From positions 1 to 64,000 of the forward strand of contig NZ_JAMB01000002.1 of the NCBI RefSeq assembly GCF_000521805.1: a DNA stretch of 64,000 bases, given 5' to 3'. Source of the DNA: Marinomonas ushuaiensis DSM 15871 (lineage in GTDB: Bacteria; Pseudomonadota; Gammaproteobacteria; Pseudomonadales; Marinomonadaceae). A model generated the notes under the pieces. The model worked only from the letters and a program-made list of their open reading frames with translations. It ran no database searches and was not told the origin of the DNA. The translations under genes were made by a program, and so were the position numbers. Below, one piece after another: positions 1 to 8,648 of the stretch. How positions within the stretch are numbered: the stretch's first letter is position 1; every line of letters starts with the position of its first letter.

Positions 1-86
1 GGCCACCAGTGGGTCGTATCGACAACGTCTACGGCGATCGCAACTTGCTCTGCGAATGCCCACCGATAGACAGCTACGAAGATTAA
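1..86 (+). CDS. gcvP: Glycine dehydrogenase (decarboxylating), C-terminal end only
   Basis: Only the last 27 codons are inside the window, read from base 3 to the TAA at 84-86. They encode a tail containing GRIDNVYGDRNLLCECPPI, which matches the conserved C-terminus of the P-protein of the glycine cleavage system. The P-protein is the cytoplasmic PLP enzyme that decarboxylates glycine and loads the aminomethyl group onto the GcvH lipoyl arm. A strong terminator follows 20 bases later, so this is the last gene of its transcript. The rest of the gene lies outside the window. Confidence 0.85.
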   Translation, partial: PPVGRIDNVYGDRNLLCECPPIDSYED

Positions 87-106
87 GACTTCGTAACCCT
101 GAAACT

Positions 107-134
107 AAAAACGAGCCAAATGGCTCGTTTTTTT
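107..134 (+). terminator. Rho-independent terminator after gcvP
   Basis: A perfect 7 bp stem (ACGAGCC / GGCTCGT, 111-117 and 122-128) with a 4-base loop is preceded by an A run and followed by seven T. It closes the gcvP transcript. Confidence 0.85.
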
Positions 135-180
135 GTATTCGCTTAATTTTTTAACTTAATTTTTTAGCTTAGCGACGCAG

Positions 181-321
181 CTATTTTTCCGAGGGAATGA
201 CACCTATACCACGACAAAGTCTACAGAATGAACATTGGTTAAATTAATTTTCTGTTTCGGCCAGCTTGAACACCCAACCTTGATGCTGTTTTAAAAAATC
301 GAAATTCCTGATGTGCTTCAT
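181..321 (-). pseudogene. Small ORF split by one in-frame stop
   Basis: On the minus strand an ATG at 321 has a good ribosome binding site (AGGGAAGG, a few bases upstream) and opens a 25-codon frame starting MKHIRNFDFL, ending at TAA (244-246). In the same frame, reading continues for 20 more codons (CSFCRLCRG near its start) to a TAG at 181-183. It is either a real 25-residue peptide or the remains of a ~46-residue Cys-rich protein broken by one nonsense mutation. No family recognised. The stretch 135-469 holds nothing else that I can support. Confidence 0.3.
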
Positions 322-469
322 AAACCTTCCCTGTGATCTTAAAACTTATACTTTTGTATATATAGCTATAAGAACTAATATATCTAATTCAGACTCTAGA
401 TAAACAATTAACTGTCTTATGAAAAAACAATACTTAAACGAATTCTCTCATCAAATTATAAAACGCATA

Positions 470-1222
470 TCAATAAAACTCTTTTTTCAACGCACTGCCA
501 AGCAAACCAAAATAATCCAAGAAAGCTTGGTTGATAGCTTCTCTTTGCTCACCTTTCGGATAAAGTCCGACTTTGGCTTCTTCTGAGTATTTACTGCCTT
601 TGACTAAAAATCGACTTGCGGGTTTGGCATCTTCCACGAAGGCTTCAAAGGCGCGGGCGCACATCTCTTCTGGTTTGGAGTAGTAGAAGATGTTGTGTTT
701 TTCATCGGCGCGTTTAGAGGCTTGGAAGAGTTCGCTGGTGCCGTTTCCGTCTGGGCTGAGTAGGATGCTTTTGAAACAATCTGATAAAAGGCTGTTCAGT
801 GGGTGAGTCTTTATATTGCTTGAGTCAGGTTCTTGTAGCCAATTATTCGAAGCAAAGCTGGATGATGAGGCGAAGTGAAACACTTTATCGCCTAGGTAAT
901 GATCGAAAGCGTGGAACCACTCATGTGCCAAGCTCCCTGCTCCAGCATTTTTTGCCAAGGCTAGCTGTCGAGTGGCTGGCATATAATGCGCTGCAACTCC
1001 ACGCTGTCCGCCTTTACCAAATTGAAGACCAAGAGTGCCACGCAATGAGATAAGGTGTTCAGGTCCTTGCAGGACATCCATTAAGTCGTGCAAGGCTTGG
1101 TTAAAGTTAACCGCCGCGCGATCTCTTTCTTCTGACGTTACCCAACGGCCCATTTCGATACCGCGAAAATCAAATTGTCGGCGAATCGTAACGAAACTAA
1201 GGCTTGATTGCTGTACTGGCAT
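470..1222 (-). CDS. CLCA_X-type putative metallopeptidase-like protein
   Basis: A 250-residue soluble protein of the group often labelled CLCA_X family, related to the LPD1-like domains seen in large polyvalent proteins. The clearest feature is a zincin-type HEWFH at residues 100-104 followed by AFDHYLG, so a zinc-dependent peptidase fold is plausible. An Arg/Trp-rich N-terminal part (residues 12-30) precedes it. There is no signal peptide. It is transcribed leftward alone, with a hairpin between it and the lipoprotein gene upstream. The ribosome binding site at the ATG is weak. The substrate is unknown, and protease activity is inferred from the motif alone. Confidence 0.6.
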   Translation of the reverse strand: MPVQQSSLSFVTIRRQFDFRGIEMGRWVTSEERDRAAVNFNQALHDLMDVLQGPEHLISLRGTLGLQFGKGGQRGVAAHYMPATRQLALAKNAGAGSLAHEWFHAFDHYLGDKVFHFASSSSFASNNWLQEPDSSNIKTHPLNSLLSDCFKSILLSPDGNGTSELFQASKRADEKHNIFYYSKPEEMCARAFEAFVEDAKPASRFLVKGSKYSEEAKVGLYPKGEQREAINQAFLDYFGLLGSALKKEFY

Positions 1223-1237
1223 TTAGACTCACAAATA

Positions 1238-1269
1238 AACAGCAACTCAACACAAGCTGAGCTGCTGTT
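1238..1269 (-). terminator. Hairpin terminator after the lipoprotein gene
   Basis: Twelve-base arms (1238-1249 and 1258-1269) pair with one mismatch around an 8-base loop. On the minus strand a T-rich stretch follows. It lies between the lipoprotein gene and the HExxH gene and probably separates their transcripts. Confidence 0.45.
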
Positions 1270-1304
1270 AAAATGATAAAGGGAATATGTTGCATCATAA
1301 AAAA

Positions 1305-2723
1305 CTAAAGTTCGTTTTTCTTCCGGCTATTCAAACGCCCAATGCCAAACCCACCAAGCAAACCAAGTAAAATTGCCCCCGCCCAATAGCCGTATTTTTC
1401 AAATAGGTTTGTATTAACTAAAGACAAGGTTTCGCTTCCTCGATAGACCTGCCTCATGATTGCTTGATCTTGGATATTAATTTGCTGATTAACTATTAGA
1501 TTCAATTGAGCGTCTGTTTTTTCATTTAAGCCGGCTACACGCCAGCGCCATTGCAATCCACCGGATTGAACTACGGCATTAGCAACAGAGTCACTGATCA
1601 TCTGAATAGAGCTGTCTGTCACCAATTCGGCAAGATACGCTTGCCCTGATAAAGATGGTTGAGCACGCGCGGTAACAACAATTTCAAATGTATCATGTAA
1701 TGCCATTTCACTTGGAAGCTGCCAACGCACATCCAGCAATCGGGAACTCATTTGCGCTTGTAAAGCTTCCATCGCCGCAGTGATGGAAATGCCACTGTTC
1801 TCTTTAACATTGAGTGCTTGTTGTACGTTATTTAATCTTGAAAGCAAGATGTCGCGTTCCGTTAGACTAGACGACATAGCGACCTCAGCCGCTTTCAATT
1901 GCTCCGCTAACTGGGTGTTTCTTTGTTGAGCTACAGCGAGTTTTTCATCAAGTGCTTTCCAACGAGATTCATAATGAGCACTTTCGTCTAAGCTAGATTC
2001 AAGCTCCAAAATTTCATTTTTGTACTCTTCAATCTCTTCCCTTTGCTCTTCTACTTGAGCTTGCAGACTTGATAACTCAACAGCAGTTTGGATATGTCGA
2101 GTATTGTCTGACGTATCAGAATCAGATGATTGAATCGATAACACCGCATTATTTAGAGATTGATAATTTTTCGATAAAATTTGATGCTCAGCTCTTATTT
2201 CGGCTAATGACGCACCAAGGGTTTGATTTTGTTTTCTCAGTTCAGCAAGTTGCTTTTGAGCGTTTTCATTATCTAATTCTAAATCTGCGTTCTCTTCTTC
2301 TAGAACTAAGTTTTCATTTTCTAGTTCATTAATACGATGCTTTAATAAATCATTATCTAAATTCAAAGCCGAAAACTGTATCTCAAGCTCTTCTCTTGAT
2401 TGCTTTTGTGCTTCTAACTCCCGCAAAGTATCTGCGTTAGAAGACGATGCTTGTAATGCAGCAATGGTTGCGTCTTTTTCATCAAGAGAACGATTCAAGC
2501 TAGAAAGTTGAGATTGATTATCTGCGATCTGTTGCTCAAGTGATTCAATGAGCACTCTATTATCTTCCACACTTACAGAAGGTAAAGAAGACGTGGTTGC
2601 CTGGGACAAAACCACAGACTCAGGGGAAATGGCTGAGTCGGATTGCTGTTGAGACGAAGTGCTACAGGCAGACACCAAAAGGCTTAAGGTGAAGGGAACC
2701 AGAATCTTTGTACTTGCTTTCAT
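1305..2723 (-). CDS. Coiled-coil lipoprotein with C-terminal membrane helix
   Basis: A 472-residue exported protein of no family I recognise. The N-terminus is a lipoprotein signal (MKASTKILVPF..LLVSAC) with the lipobox cysteine at residue 20. The residue after it is Ser, so the usual sorting rule predicts the outer membrane. Residues ~55-310 are almost continuous heptad-like coiled coil rich in Glu, Gln and Leu. Residues ~325-425 look like a beta-rich domain. Residues ~447-464 form a hydrophobic helix followed by a basic tail (RLNSRKK). A lipid anchor at one end and a membrane helix at the other would let it bridge the two membranes. The gene stands alone leftward. Confidence 0.7.
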   Translation of the reverse strand: MKASTKILVPFTLSLLVSACSTSSQQQSDSAISPESVVLSQATTSSLPSVSVEDNRVLIESLEQQIADNQSQLSSLNRSLDEKDATIAALQASSSNADTLRELEAQKQSREELEIQFSALNLDNDLLKHRINELENENLVLEEENADLELDNENAQKQLAELRKQNQTLGASLAEIRAEHQILSKNYQSLNNAVLSIQSSDSDTSDNTRHIQTAVELSSLQAQVEEQREEIEEYKNEILELESSLDESAHYESRWKALDEKLAVAQQRNTQLAEQLKAAEVAMSSSLTERDILLSRLNNVQQALNVKENSGISITAAMEALQAQMSSRLLDVRWQLPSEMALHDTFEIVVTARAQPSLSGQAYLAELVTDSSIQMISDSVANAVVQSGGLQWRWRVAGLNEKTDAQLNLIVNQQINIQDQAIMRQVYRGSETLSLVNTNLFEKYGYWAGAILLGLLGGFGIGRLNSRKKNEL

Positions 2724-2841
2724 TTTTCGCTCCTTAATAAACTCAAGGTCGACAATAAGTTACTCTCTCTTATGCCAGACTTGCCCTTCAATTGCAAAGA
2801 AACAGTAAAGATTATTACTCAAGAAAGCATTCTAAAAACAT

Positions 2842-2874
2842 AAAAAAAGCCTTCAAGAAAACGCTTGAAGGCTT
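2842..2874 (-). terminator. Terminator after pepN
   Basis: An 11 bp perfect stem (AAGCCTTCAAG / CTTGAAGGCTT) has a 6-base loop. On the minus strand it is followed by a run of T (the A run at 2842-2848). It ends the leftward pepN transcript. Confidence 0.85.
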
Positions 2875-2920
2875 GATGTGACATTTAATAAAAATGACTT
2901 AGTTGTTAGTTTTCTTGAAT

Positions 2921-5554
2921 CTAAGCTAAACACTTAGAAATGACTTCATAGACATCTTTCGACAAATCTTCTGCCAAAATTCGTTCAAGCTCTGATTTCA
3001 TTTTCTCACTTAACTCAGGCTGCATTTTTTTCCAGCGAGTAAGAGGCGTACAAAGTCGAGAAGCAATCTGCGGATTACGCTTATTAAGCAAAATAATTTG
3101 ATCCGCCAAAAAGCGATAACCGCTGCCATCTTCCTTATGGAAAGCGGCCATATTTTGACCAAATCCACCGAGTACTGAACGTACTTTATTTGGATTTTTA
3201 AGGTCAAACGCAGGATGCTCCATTAATCCTTTCACTATGATTAAAGCATCATCACTTTCTTGCCCTGCACTTAACATTAACCACTTATTAACAACCAAAG
3301 GTTCGTTTTTCCATTGATCGTAGAAAACCGCCAACATGTCCGCGGCTTTTTCATGCTGAGAATGTACCGCAATCGATAAGGCAGAGAATTGATCCGTCAT
3401 GTTATTCGCAAACTCAAATTGCTGAACAACCGCTTGCTGAGCCGCTTCTGAGTCAGTTTCAACCCAATAAGATAAAGCAAGGTTCTTTAGTGAACGACAC
3501 GCGATGTCTTCTGCATTCGCCTGATAAACGCCTTGGCTTTTGTTATTTGTATAAAGGCTTTCAAACTCGCCAGACAAAGCATTCGCAAGCTGAGTTTTTA
3601 AATAGTGTCGCGCTTGTTTTATTGCAGCTGGATAAATCGGATTAGCCAACTCAGACAAATAAGCTTGGCTTGGCAAAGTCAAAATCAAAGCCACCATTGC
3701 AGGGTCTAAATTGCAGTCACCAATCAAAGCTTTAAAACCATCAATCAGCTGAGAATCAATCGACAAGGTTTCCCCAGCGATAGCTTGCCCGATAAGTGCT
3801 TGAAGTTCATTTACCGCTAACTGCTGCGCGGAACTCCAACGATTAAAACCATCCGAATCGGATGACATTAACAACAATAAGTTCGCTGGCGTGTAGTCAT
3901 AATGCAGTTTCACTGGTGCCGAGAAACCTCTCAATAGAGAAGGTATTGGGCGAGCTGTTACTCCAGAAAACTCGAATACTTGCTCTGATGACGTCAAATG
4001 CAATACATGATCTTCTGCTGTGGTTCCATCCAACGTCGCTGATAATTCATTTCCACTCTGATCAAGCAAACCAACACGAACAGGAATGTGCAGCGCTAGC
4101 TTTGTTGGTTGATTAGGCGTAACTGGCGTTTCTTGCTTCATCGTCAAACGGTAAGTTCCAGACGCTGCATCAAATTCATCCGTTACAGAAACCACTGGCG
4201 TACCGGCTTGAGAATACCAGCGTTTAAATTGCGTCAAATCAACACCAGACGCATCTTCCATTGCTGACACAAAATCATCGCAAGTAACGGCTTGACCGTC
4301 GTGTCGTTCAAAATACAAATCAGAACCCGCTCGAAACTTTTCAGCGCCAAGCAAGGTATGGATCATGCGGACAATTTCTGCGCCTTTTTCATAAACTGTT
4401 AAAGTATAAAAATTAGAAATTTCGATAAACGAAGCAGGTCGCACAGGATGCGCCATTGGGCCTGCATCTTCAGCAAATTGAGCGGTTCTTAAGAAAGAAA
4501 CGTCTTCGACTCGTTTTACTGTTTCTGAGTGCATATCAGCAGAGAAAGTCTGATCACGAAATACTGTAAAGCCTTCTTTCAAACTGAGCTGAAACCAATC
4601 GCGACAAGTGACACGGTTACCAGACCAGTTATGAAAATATTCATGGGCAACGATGGCTTCCACTCGCAAGTAAGAATCGTCTGTTGTGGTTTCTGGGCTA
4701 GCAAGCAAACAGGAAGAGTTGAAGATATTTAACCCTTTATTTTCCATTGCGCCCATATTGAAGTCATCAACCGCAACGATCATAAAAATGTCTAGATCGT
4801 ATTCTCGACCGTAGGCTTCTTCATCCCAACGCATAGAACGCTTGAGCGCTTCCATAGCGTAATCGACTTTATCAATGTTGTGAGTTTCAGTGAATATTTG
4901 CAGTTTTACATCGCGCTTATTTTGGGTCGTGAAGATATCATTTTTAACCGCAAGATCGCCTGCAACCAGAGCAAACAAGTAAGCCGGTTTTGGGAAAGGA
5001 TCATTCCAAACAACAAAGGTTTTACCTTCTTCCGTTTTGCCTCGCTCAACTTCATTACCATTTGAAAGCATGACAGGGTAACGATCCGCATCGGCAATAA
5101 TGGTTGTCGTGAAAACGGACATCACATCAGGGCGATCTAAGTAATAGGTAATGTGACGGAAACCTTCCGCTTCACATTGAGTACAAAACATAGAGGAAGA
5201 ACGATAAAGCCCTTCTAGACTGGTGTTATTTTGTGGCTCAATTAAGGTTTCACAAGTTAAAACAAACTGGTCAGCTGTCGCTGTGATAATCAGCTTATTT
5301 TCACTTATTCGGTATTCTTCTGGAGGCAGTGTGTAGTCATCCATTGCCAGACCGATCAACTTAACGCCTTCTCCACCGTCGAGAGTCAAAGGAACAGTGG
5401 ATTTTCCACACGCTGGATTGCGACGCATATGTAAACGTGACGTGACAATTGTCGTCGCCTCGTCCAAATCGAATGTCAGCTCGGTTTTATCAATAAGGAA
5501 AGGAGGTACTTTGTAATCTTTCAAATATATCGTTGAAGGTTGACTCTCTTTCAT
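2921..5554 (-). CDS. pepN: Aminopeptidase N
   Basis: An 877-residue M1-family zinc aminopeptidase, the usual length for gammaproteobacterial PepN. It removes N-terminal residues from peptides in the cytoplasm during protein turnover. The substrate-binding GAMEN motif is at residues 268-272 and the zinc motif HEYFH at 304-308, followed by NWSGNRVTCRDWFQLSLKEG, whose Glu supplies the third ligand. The alpha-helical C-terminal domain is complete. A strong ribosome binding site (GGAGAGAAGAG) fixes the ATG. It is the last gene of an apparent operon with the DUF1315 and DUF2797 genes (10-base gap to the latter) and is closed by a terminator. Confidence 0.97.
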   Translation of the reverse strand: MKESQPSTIYLKDYKVPPFLIDKTELTFDLDEATTIVTSRLHMRRNPACGKSTVPLTLDGGEGVKLIGLAMDDYTLPPEEYRISENKLIITATADQFVLTCETLIEPQNNTSLEGLYRSSSMFCTQCEAEGFRHITYYLDRPDVMSVFTTTIIADADRYPVMLSNGNEVERGKTEEGKTFVVWNDPFPKPAYLFALVAGDLAVKNDIFTTQNKRDVKLQIFTETHNIDKVDYAMEALKRSMRWDEEAYGREYDLDIFMIVAVDDFNMGAMENKGLNIFNSSCLLASPETTTDDSYLRVEAIVAHEYFHNWSGNRVTCRDWFQLSLKEGFTVFRDQTFSADMHSETVKRVEDVSFLRTAQFAEDAGPMAHPVRPASFIEISNFYTLTVYEKGAEIVRMIHTLLGAEKFRAGSDLYFERHDGQAVTCDDFVSAMEDASGVDLTQFKRWYSQAGTPVVSVTDEFDAASGTYRLTMKQETPVTPNQPTKLALHIPVRVGLLDQSGNELSATLDGTTAEDHVLHLTSSEQVFEFSGVTARPIPSLLRGFSAPVKLHYDYTPANLLLLMSSDSDGFNRWSSAQQLAVNELQALIGQAIAGETLSIDSQLIDGFKALIGDCNLDPAMVALILTLPSQAYLSELANPIYPAAIKQARHYLKTQLANALSGEFESLYTNNKSQGVYQANAEDIACRSLKNLALSYWVETDSEAAQQAVVQQFEFANNMTDQFSALSIAVHSQHEKAADMLAVFYDQWKNEPLVVNKWLMLSAGQESDDALIIVKGLMEHPAFDLKNPNKVRSVLGGFGQNMAAFHKEDGSGYRFLADQIILLNKRNPQIASRLCTPLTRWKKMQPELSEKMKSELERILAEDLSKDVYEVISKCLA

Positions 5555-5564
5555 CTCTTCTCTC

Positions 5565-6389
5565 CTAAAATGTCAATGTCGCTTGATAACCAGTGTACTT
5601 ACGAATATTTATCACCCCAGTATCGAGCATCCAATATTGGCCTTTAATTCCCATCAAGGTTCCTTCGATGTGTGGCGTTTTCTCGGCGTTGATACTGGTT
5701 ATTTTGGTTGGGTATTCTAAAACTGGGTAAATGAATTCGTGGGTTTCATTTTCATCCGATAAATCGGTAATGGACTGCAAGCCAAATTCGTTTTGTAGGG
5801 CGTCTAACCCTTCATAAAGCTGACCAATTAAACGCTCTTGCTCGCGCTCAAGATCCATAACAATAGAAGAGCCTTTTAGCATGTTGCGCCAATTTGTTTT
5901 ATCCGCCACTTCGTTTTTGAATAACACTTCCACAAGGCCAGACATTCTTCGGTTCTGTACACGAAATAATGGTCGAGCTTGTGTTGCGCCTTGATCAATC
6001 CAACGAGTGGGTAATTGATCACCGCGAGTAATACCGACTTTCAATGCAGATGTATTGGACAAATAAACATAATGGCTTTGCATACAATATTGCTCAGCCC
6101 ATTCTGGTTCCCGACAGGTTCCCAAATGGAAGTGACACTTCTCAGGGCTCATGATGCACGTATCGCAAGCCGCTAATTTTCGAAAGCAATTGAAACAAAA
6201 ACCTTGGCTAAACGACTTCTTCGTCACTTTCCCACAATTCGTACAATGAATGGTTCCATCAATATGCAGAGCAATTTTTTTACCAAGTAAATCATTCACT
6301 GCCACACGATCAGCGCCAAGATTCAGGTAATAATGCACCTGTCCGTCTAGCACTTCCGTGGACATTTTTTTAATCGTACCTTGCAGCAT
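5565..6389 (-). CDS. DUF2797 protein with zinc-binding cysteines
   Basis: A 274-residue protein matching the DUF2797 family in its features. The N-terminal third is small and beta-rich. Residues ~48-115 carry Cys pairs and His (CTNCGK, CFNCF, CDTCIM, CHFHLGTCREPEW) that look like a zinc ribbon. A stretch beginning YVYLSN..LKVGITR recalls a GIY-YIG core, followed by an Arg-rich helix. Function is unknown; the motif and zinc site make a nucleic acid role possible. Its ATG overlaps the stop of the upstream DUF1315 gene by one base (TAATG), indicating translational coupling. Confidence 0.85.
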   Translation of the reverse strand: MLQGTIKKMSTEVLDGQVHYYLNLGADRVAVNDLLGKKIALHIDGTIHCTNCGKVTKKSFSQGFCFNCFRKLAACDTCIMSPEKCHFHLGTCREPEWAEQYCMQSHYVYLSNTSALKVGITRGDQLPTRWIDQGATQARPLFRVQNRRMSGLVEVLFKNEVADKTNWRNMLKGSSIVMDLEREQERLIGQLYEGLDALQNEFGLQSITDLSDENETHEFIYPVLEYPTKITSINAEKTPHIEGTLMGIKGQYWMLDTGVINIRKYTGYQATLTF

Positions 6390-6670
6390 TAATGCTTACC
6401 CTCAGGGCCTTCACCAACCCATTTTATGGTTTCATGCTCATTGGTTGATGTCTTACTATCGCACGCATCATGCACTTTAGTATCGATGTAACCTACTCGG
6501 TCTTCTTCCGATTTATTACTGTAGTCATAAGTAATAACCGCCTGCAAACAAAGCTCTGTTTGTTCTTCATTCAAACGTACGCCGTTAGGCCATTTACCAA
6601 GCTCTACCGCTTGTTTCAGGCTGGCGTAAACTTCAGGAGACATGTTATCGATCATTTCTTTAAAATTCAT
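6389..6670 (-). CDS. DUF1315 (YeaC-like) small protein
   Basis: A 93-residue cytoplasmic protein of the YeaC/DUF1315 type (MNFKEMIDNMSPEVYASLKQ start, then a short helical body with QAVITYDY). I chose the ATG at 6670 because a purine-rich ribosome binding site (GAGAGAAGAG) precedes it. An upstream TTG at 6685 in the same frame would place that site inside the gene. Function is unknown. It is the first gene of the DUF1315-DUF2797-pepN operon. Confidence 0.8.
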   Translation of the reverse strand: MNFKEMIDNMSPEVYASLKQAVELGKWPNGVRLNEEQTELCLQAVITYDYSNKSEEDRVGYIDTKVHDACDSKTSTNEHETIKWVGEGPEGKH

Positions 6671-6705
6671 TTGCTCTTCTCTCAAGGCTCAAACGAGCTT
6701 TTATT

Positions 6706-7590
6706 TCATTTGTTTTCGCGGTAACGATGCTTTGTGGCCAACCAATAAACAAGGCACAAGGCTAAACCAGACAATAGACCGATGCTATGCGCCGTGTTAG
6801 CGATACTGCCAAGACCAATCATTTCAGGGAAAGGTGTGTAGCCGATACCTAACCACACAGTAAAAAAGATCATTAATTGCTTGCTGATAATCGTCGGCAA
6901 ACGTGCATTCAAAATAGGCAAAAGCCATGCAAAGCCGATTAATCCATAAACCACACCAGACAAGCCACCAAATAAGGGGTAACCACTTATTTCGTATTGC
7001 AAAATATTACTCAGCACAGCGACAATAAAGACACCGACCGCCCACACAACCGAGCCGAGTAAACGCTCAAGTTTTCGACCTATATCCCAAACCCAAAGCG
7101 TATTAAATACAAGATGCAGCACACTAAAATGCAGCAAGGCTGGCGTAAATAAACGCCAATACTCTTTTCTGGCCATGACTTCAGATAAATTATAGAAATA
7201 GATCTTCCCATCTCTCGCATCAAAACCGCTAATAGTAAATTGCCCAACCATGTCAAAATTTGCGCCTAATTTGGTTAGCGCCGCGGCAAGTAAAGTGACC
7301 AATAAGAGTAAAATAGTCACAGGATTTTGTTTGAATTGAGCAACAAGGCTAAGATTTGAGGATGGCGCTGTAAAAGTAGATATGTTCGATTGAGAGTAAT
7401 CCAATTCCAATGGATTCTCTTTCCACAAAGCAAGTATTTGCTCTAAAGCTGGCAATTGACGAGGGTCACGTAGCCAGAGTTCATTACGACCCTCGTTGAA
7501 AATAACTTGATGGGCAATTTTGTGGTGCCACAAAGCCTCAGTTAATACTTTAGGATCTTCTGTTTGTTCAAAACGATAAACACAATACAT
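6706..7590 (-). CDS. glpG: Rhomboid intramembrane serine protease
   Basis: A 294-residue protein with an N-terminal cytoplasmic domain (residues 1-~80) like that of GlpG, then six predicted membrane helices. The catalytic serine is S211 in GGLSGVVYG and the histidine H268 in ANTAHSIG, in two different helices as in all rhomboids. The HxxxN-type segment (HFSVLHLVFNTLWVW) in the second helix supports the oxyanion hole. It cleaves membrane proteins within the inner membrane; the substrate here is unknown. It lies 36 bases upstream of the DUF1315 gene and may be cotranscribed. Confidence 0.93.
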   Translation of the reverse strand: MYCVYRFEQTEDPKVLTEALWHHKIAHQVIFNEGRNELWLRDPRQLPALEQILALWKENPLELDYSQSNISTFTAPSSNLSLVAQFKQNPVTILLLLVTLLAAALTKLGANFDMVGQFTISGFDARDGKIYFYNLSEVMARKEYWRLFTPALLHFSVLHLVFNTLWVWDIGRKLERLLGSVVWAVGVFIVAVLSNILQYEISGYPLFGGLSGVVYGLIGFAWLLPILNARLPTIISKQLMIFFTVWLGIGYTPFPEMIGLGSIANTAHSIGLLSGLALCLVYWLATKHRYRENK

Positions 7591-7654
7591 AGAGACTTAA
7601 ACAGCCTTACTTAATGAGGTTCATGAAAAACCAAACATTGGTCATTCGCGATAA

Positions 7655-8536
7655 CTAAGGACGATAACTGGATTGCCAACCAAGCTTGTCACGACATACA
7701 TTATAAAAATCATGATTTTTAGGATGTATCAGTCGAATGTTCCCAGCTTTTTTAGTGATATAGATTTCATCACCCGGTGCTGCGGTAATATTCAGTTGGC
7801 CGTCACAGCTGACACTTGGATAGGTTAGATTAGACTCACAAACGACAATACGAATTCGAGCATTGGCATCAATAACAATCGGACGATTACTCAATGTATG
7901 CGGGTGCATAGGAACCAACACCAAAGCATCAAGTTTAGGCAGTAAAATCGGACCACCAGCAGACAACGCATACGCGGTTGAACCGGTTGGTGTTGCTACA
8001 ATAAGACCGTCTGATTTTTGATTCATGACGAATTGATCGTCGATGAACAAATCAAAGCGAATCATTCGTGCCGATTTACCGGGATGAAGTACTAAATCAT
8101 TAAGAGCAATACCTTCACCACTAGGGCGATTTTGGCGTTTAATTTTTGCCTCAATCATAAAGCGTTTTTCTTCATGGTATTCACCACGAAAAATAGGATC
8201 TAATTCTTCTGGGAGACGGTGGGGAGAAATATCGGTCAAGAAACCTAATGTGCCACGGTTAATCCCCAATACCGGAATATCATAATTGCAAATAGCCCGT
8301 GCAGCACCAAGAAAGCTACCATCTCCACCAACAACCATGACCATATCACAGTTATCACCTAACTCTTTTAAGGGAGATGATGCTACTTTAATGCCCGGCA
8401 TCATAGCCGCTAATTCACCTTCAAGAACAGGGGAAACACCCTTCTCTTCTAGGTATTCCATTAGCCTCTTAACCGTATCTAGAATCTGAGGTTTGTCTAA
8501 CCGAGCAATAATACCAACACGTCTAAAAAGACCCAT
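7655..8536 (-). CDS. nadK: NAD kinase
   Basis: A 293-residue cytoplasmic kinase that phosphorylates NAD to NADP using ATP. The hallmark GGDGSFLGAAR is visible near residue 65, followed by GINRGTLGFLTDI and the NAD-binding GSTAYALSAGGPI segment, all in the standard order. I moved the start to the ATG at 8536 because GGAAGAG lies 8 bases before it; the longer frame to 8566 has no ribosome binding site. Divergent or operon partners are not apparent. The 64-base gap to glpG has no clear terminator. Confidence 0.95.
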   Translation of the reverse strand: MGLFRRVGIIARLDKPQILDTVKRLMEYLEEKGVSPVLEGELAAMMPGIKVASSPLKELGDNCDMVMVVGGDGSFLGAARAICNYDIPVLGINRGTLGFLTDISPHRLPEELDPIFRGEYHEEKRFMIEAKIKRQNRPSGEGIALNDLVLHPGKSARMIRFDLFIDDQFVMNQKSDGLIVATPTGSTAYALSAGGPILLPKLDALVLVPMHPHTLSNRPIVIDANARIRIVVCESNLTYPSVSCDGQLNITAAPGDEIYITKKAGNIRLIHPKNHDFYNVCRDKLGWQSSYRP

Positions 8537-8648
8537 GCGTGATTCTCTTCCGTCTACCATAAACAAAACAACCCACCAAACAAGACGCTAACGCCTGTTT
8601 TAGATAACGTGGATTTTACATAAGTTGAGCCACTTTAACATGAAGATG

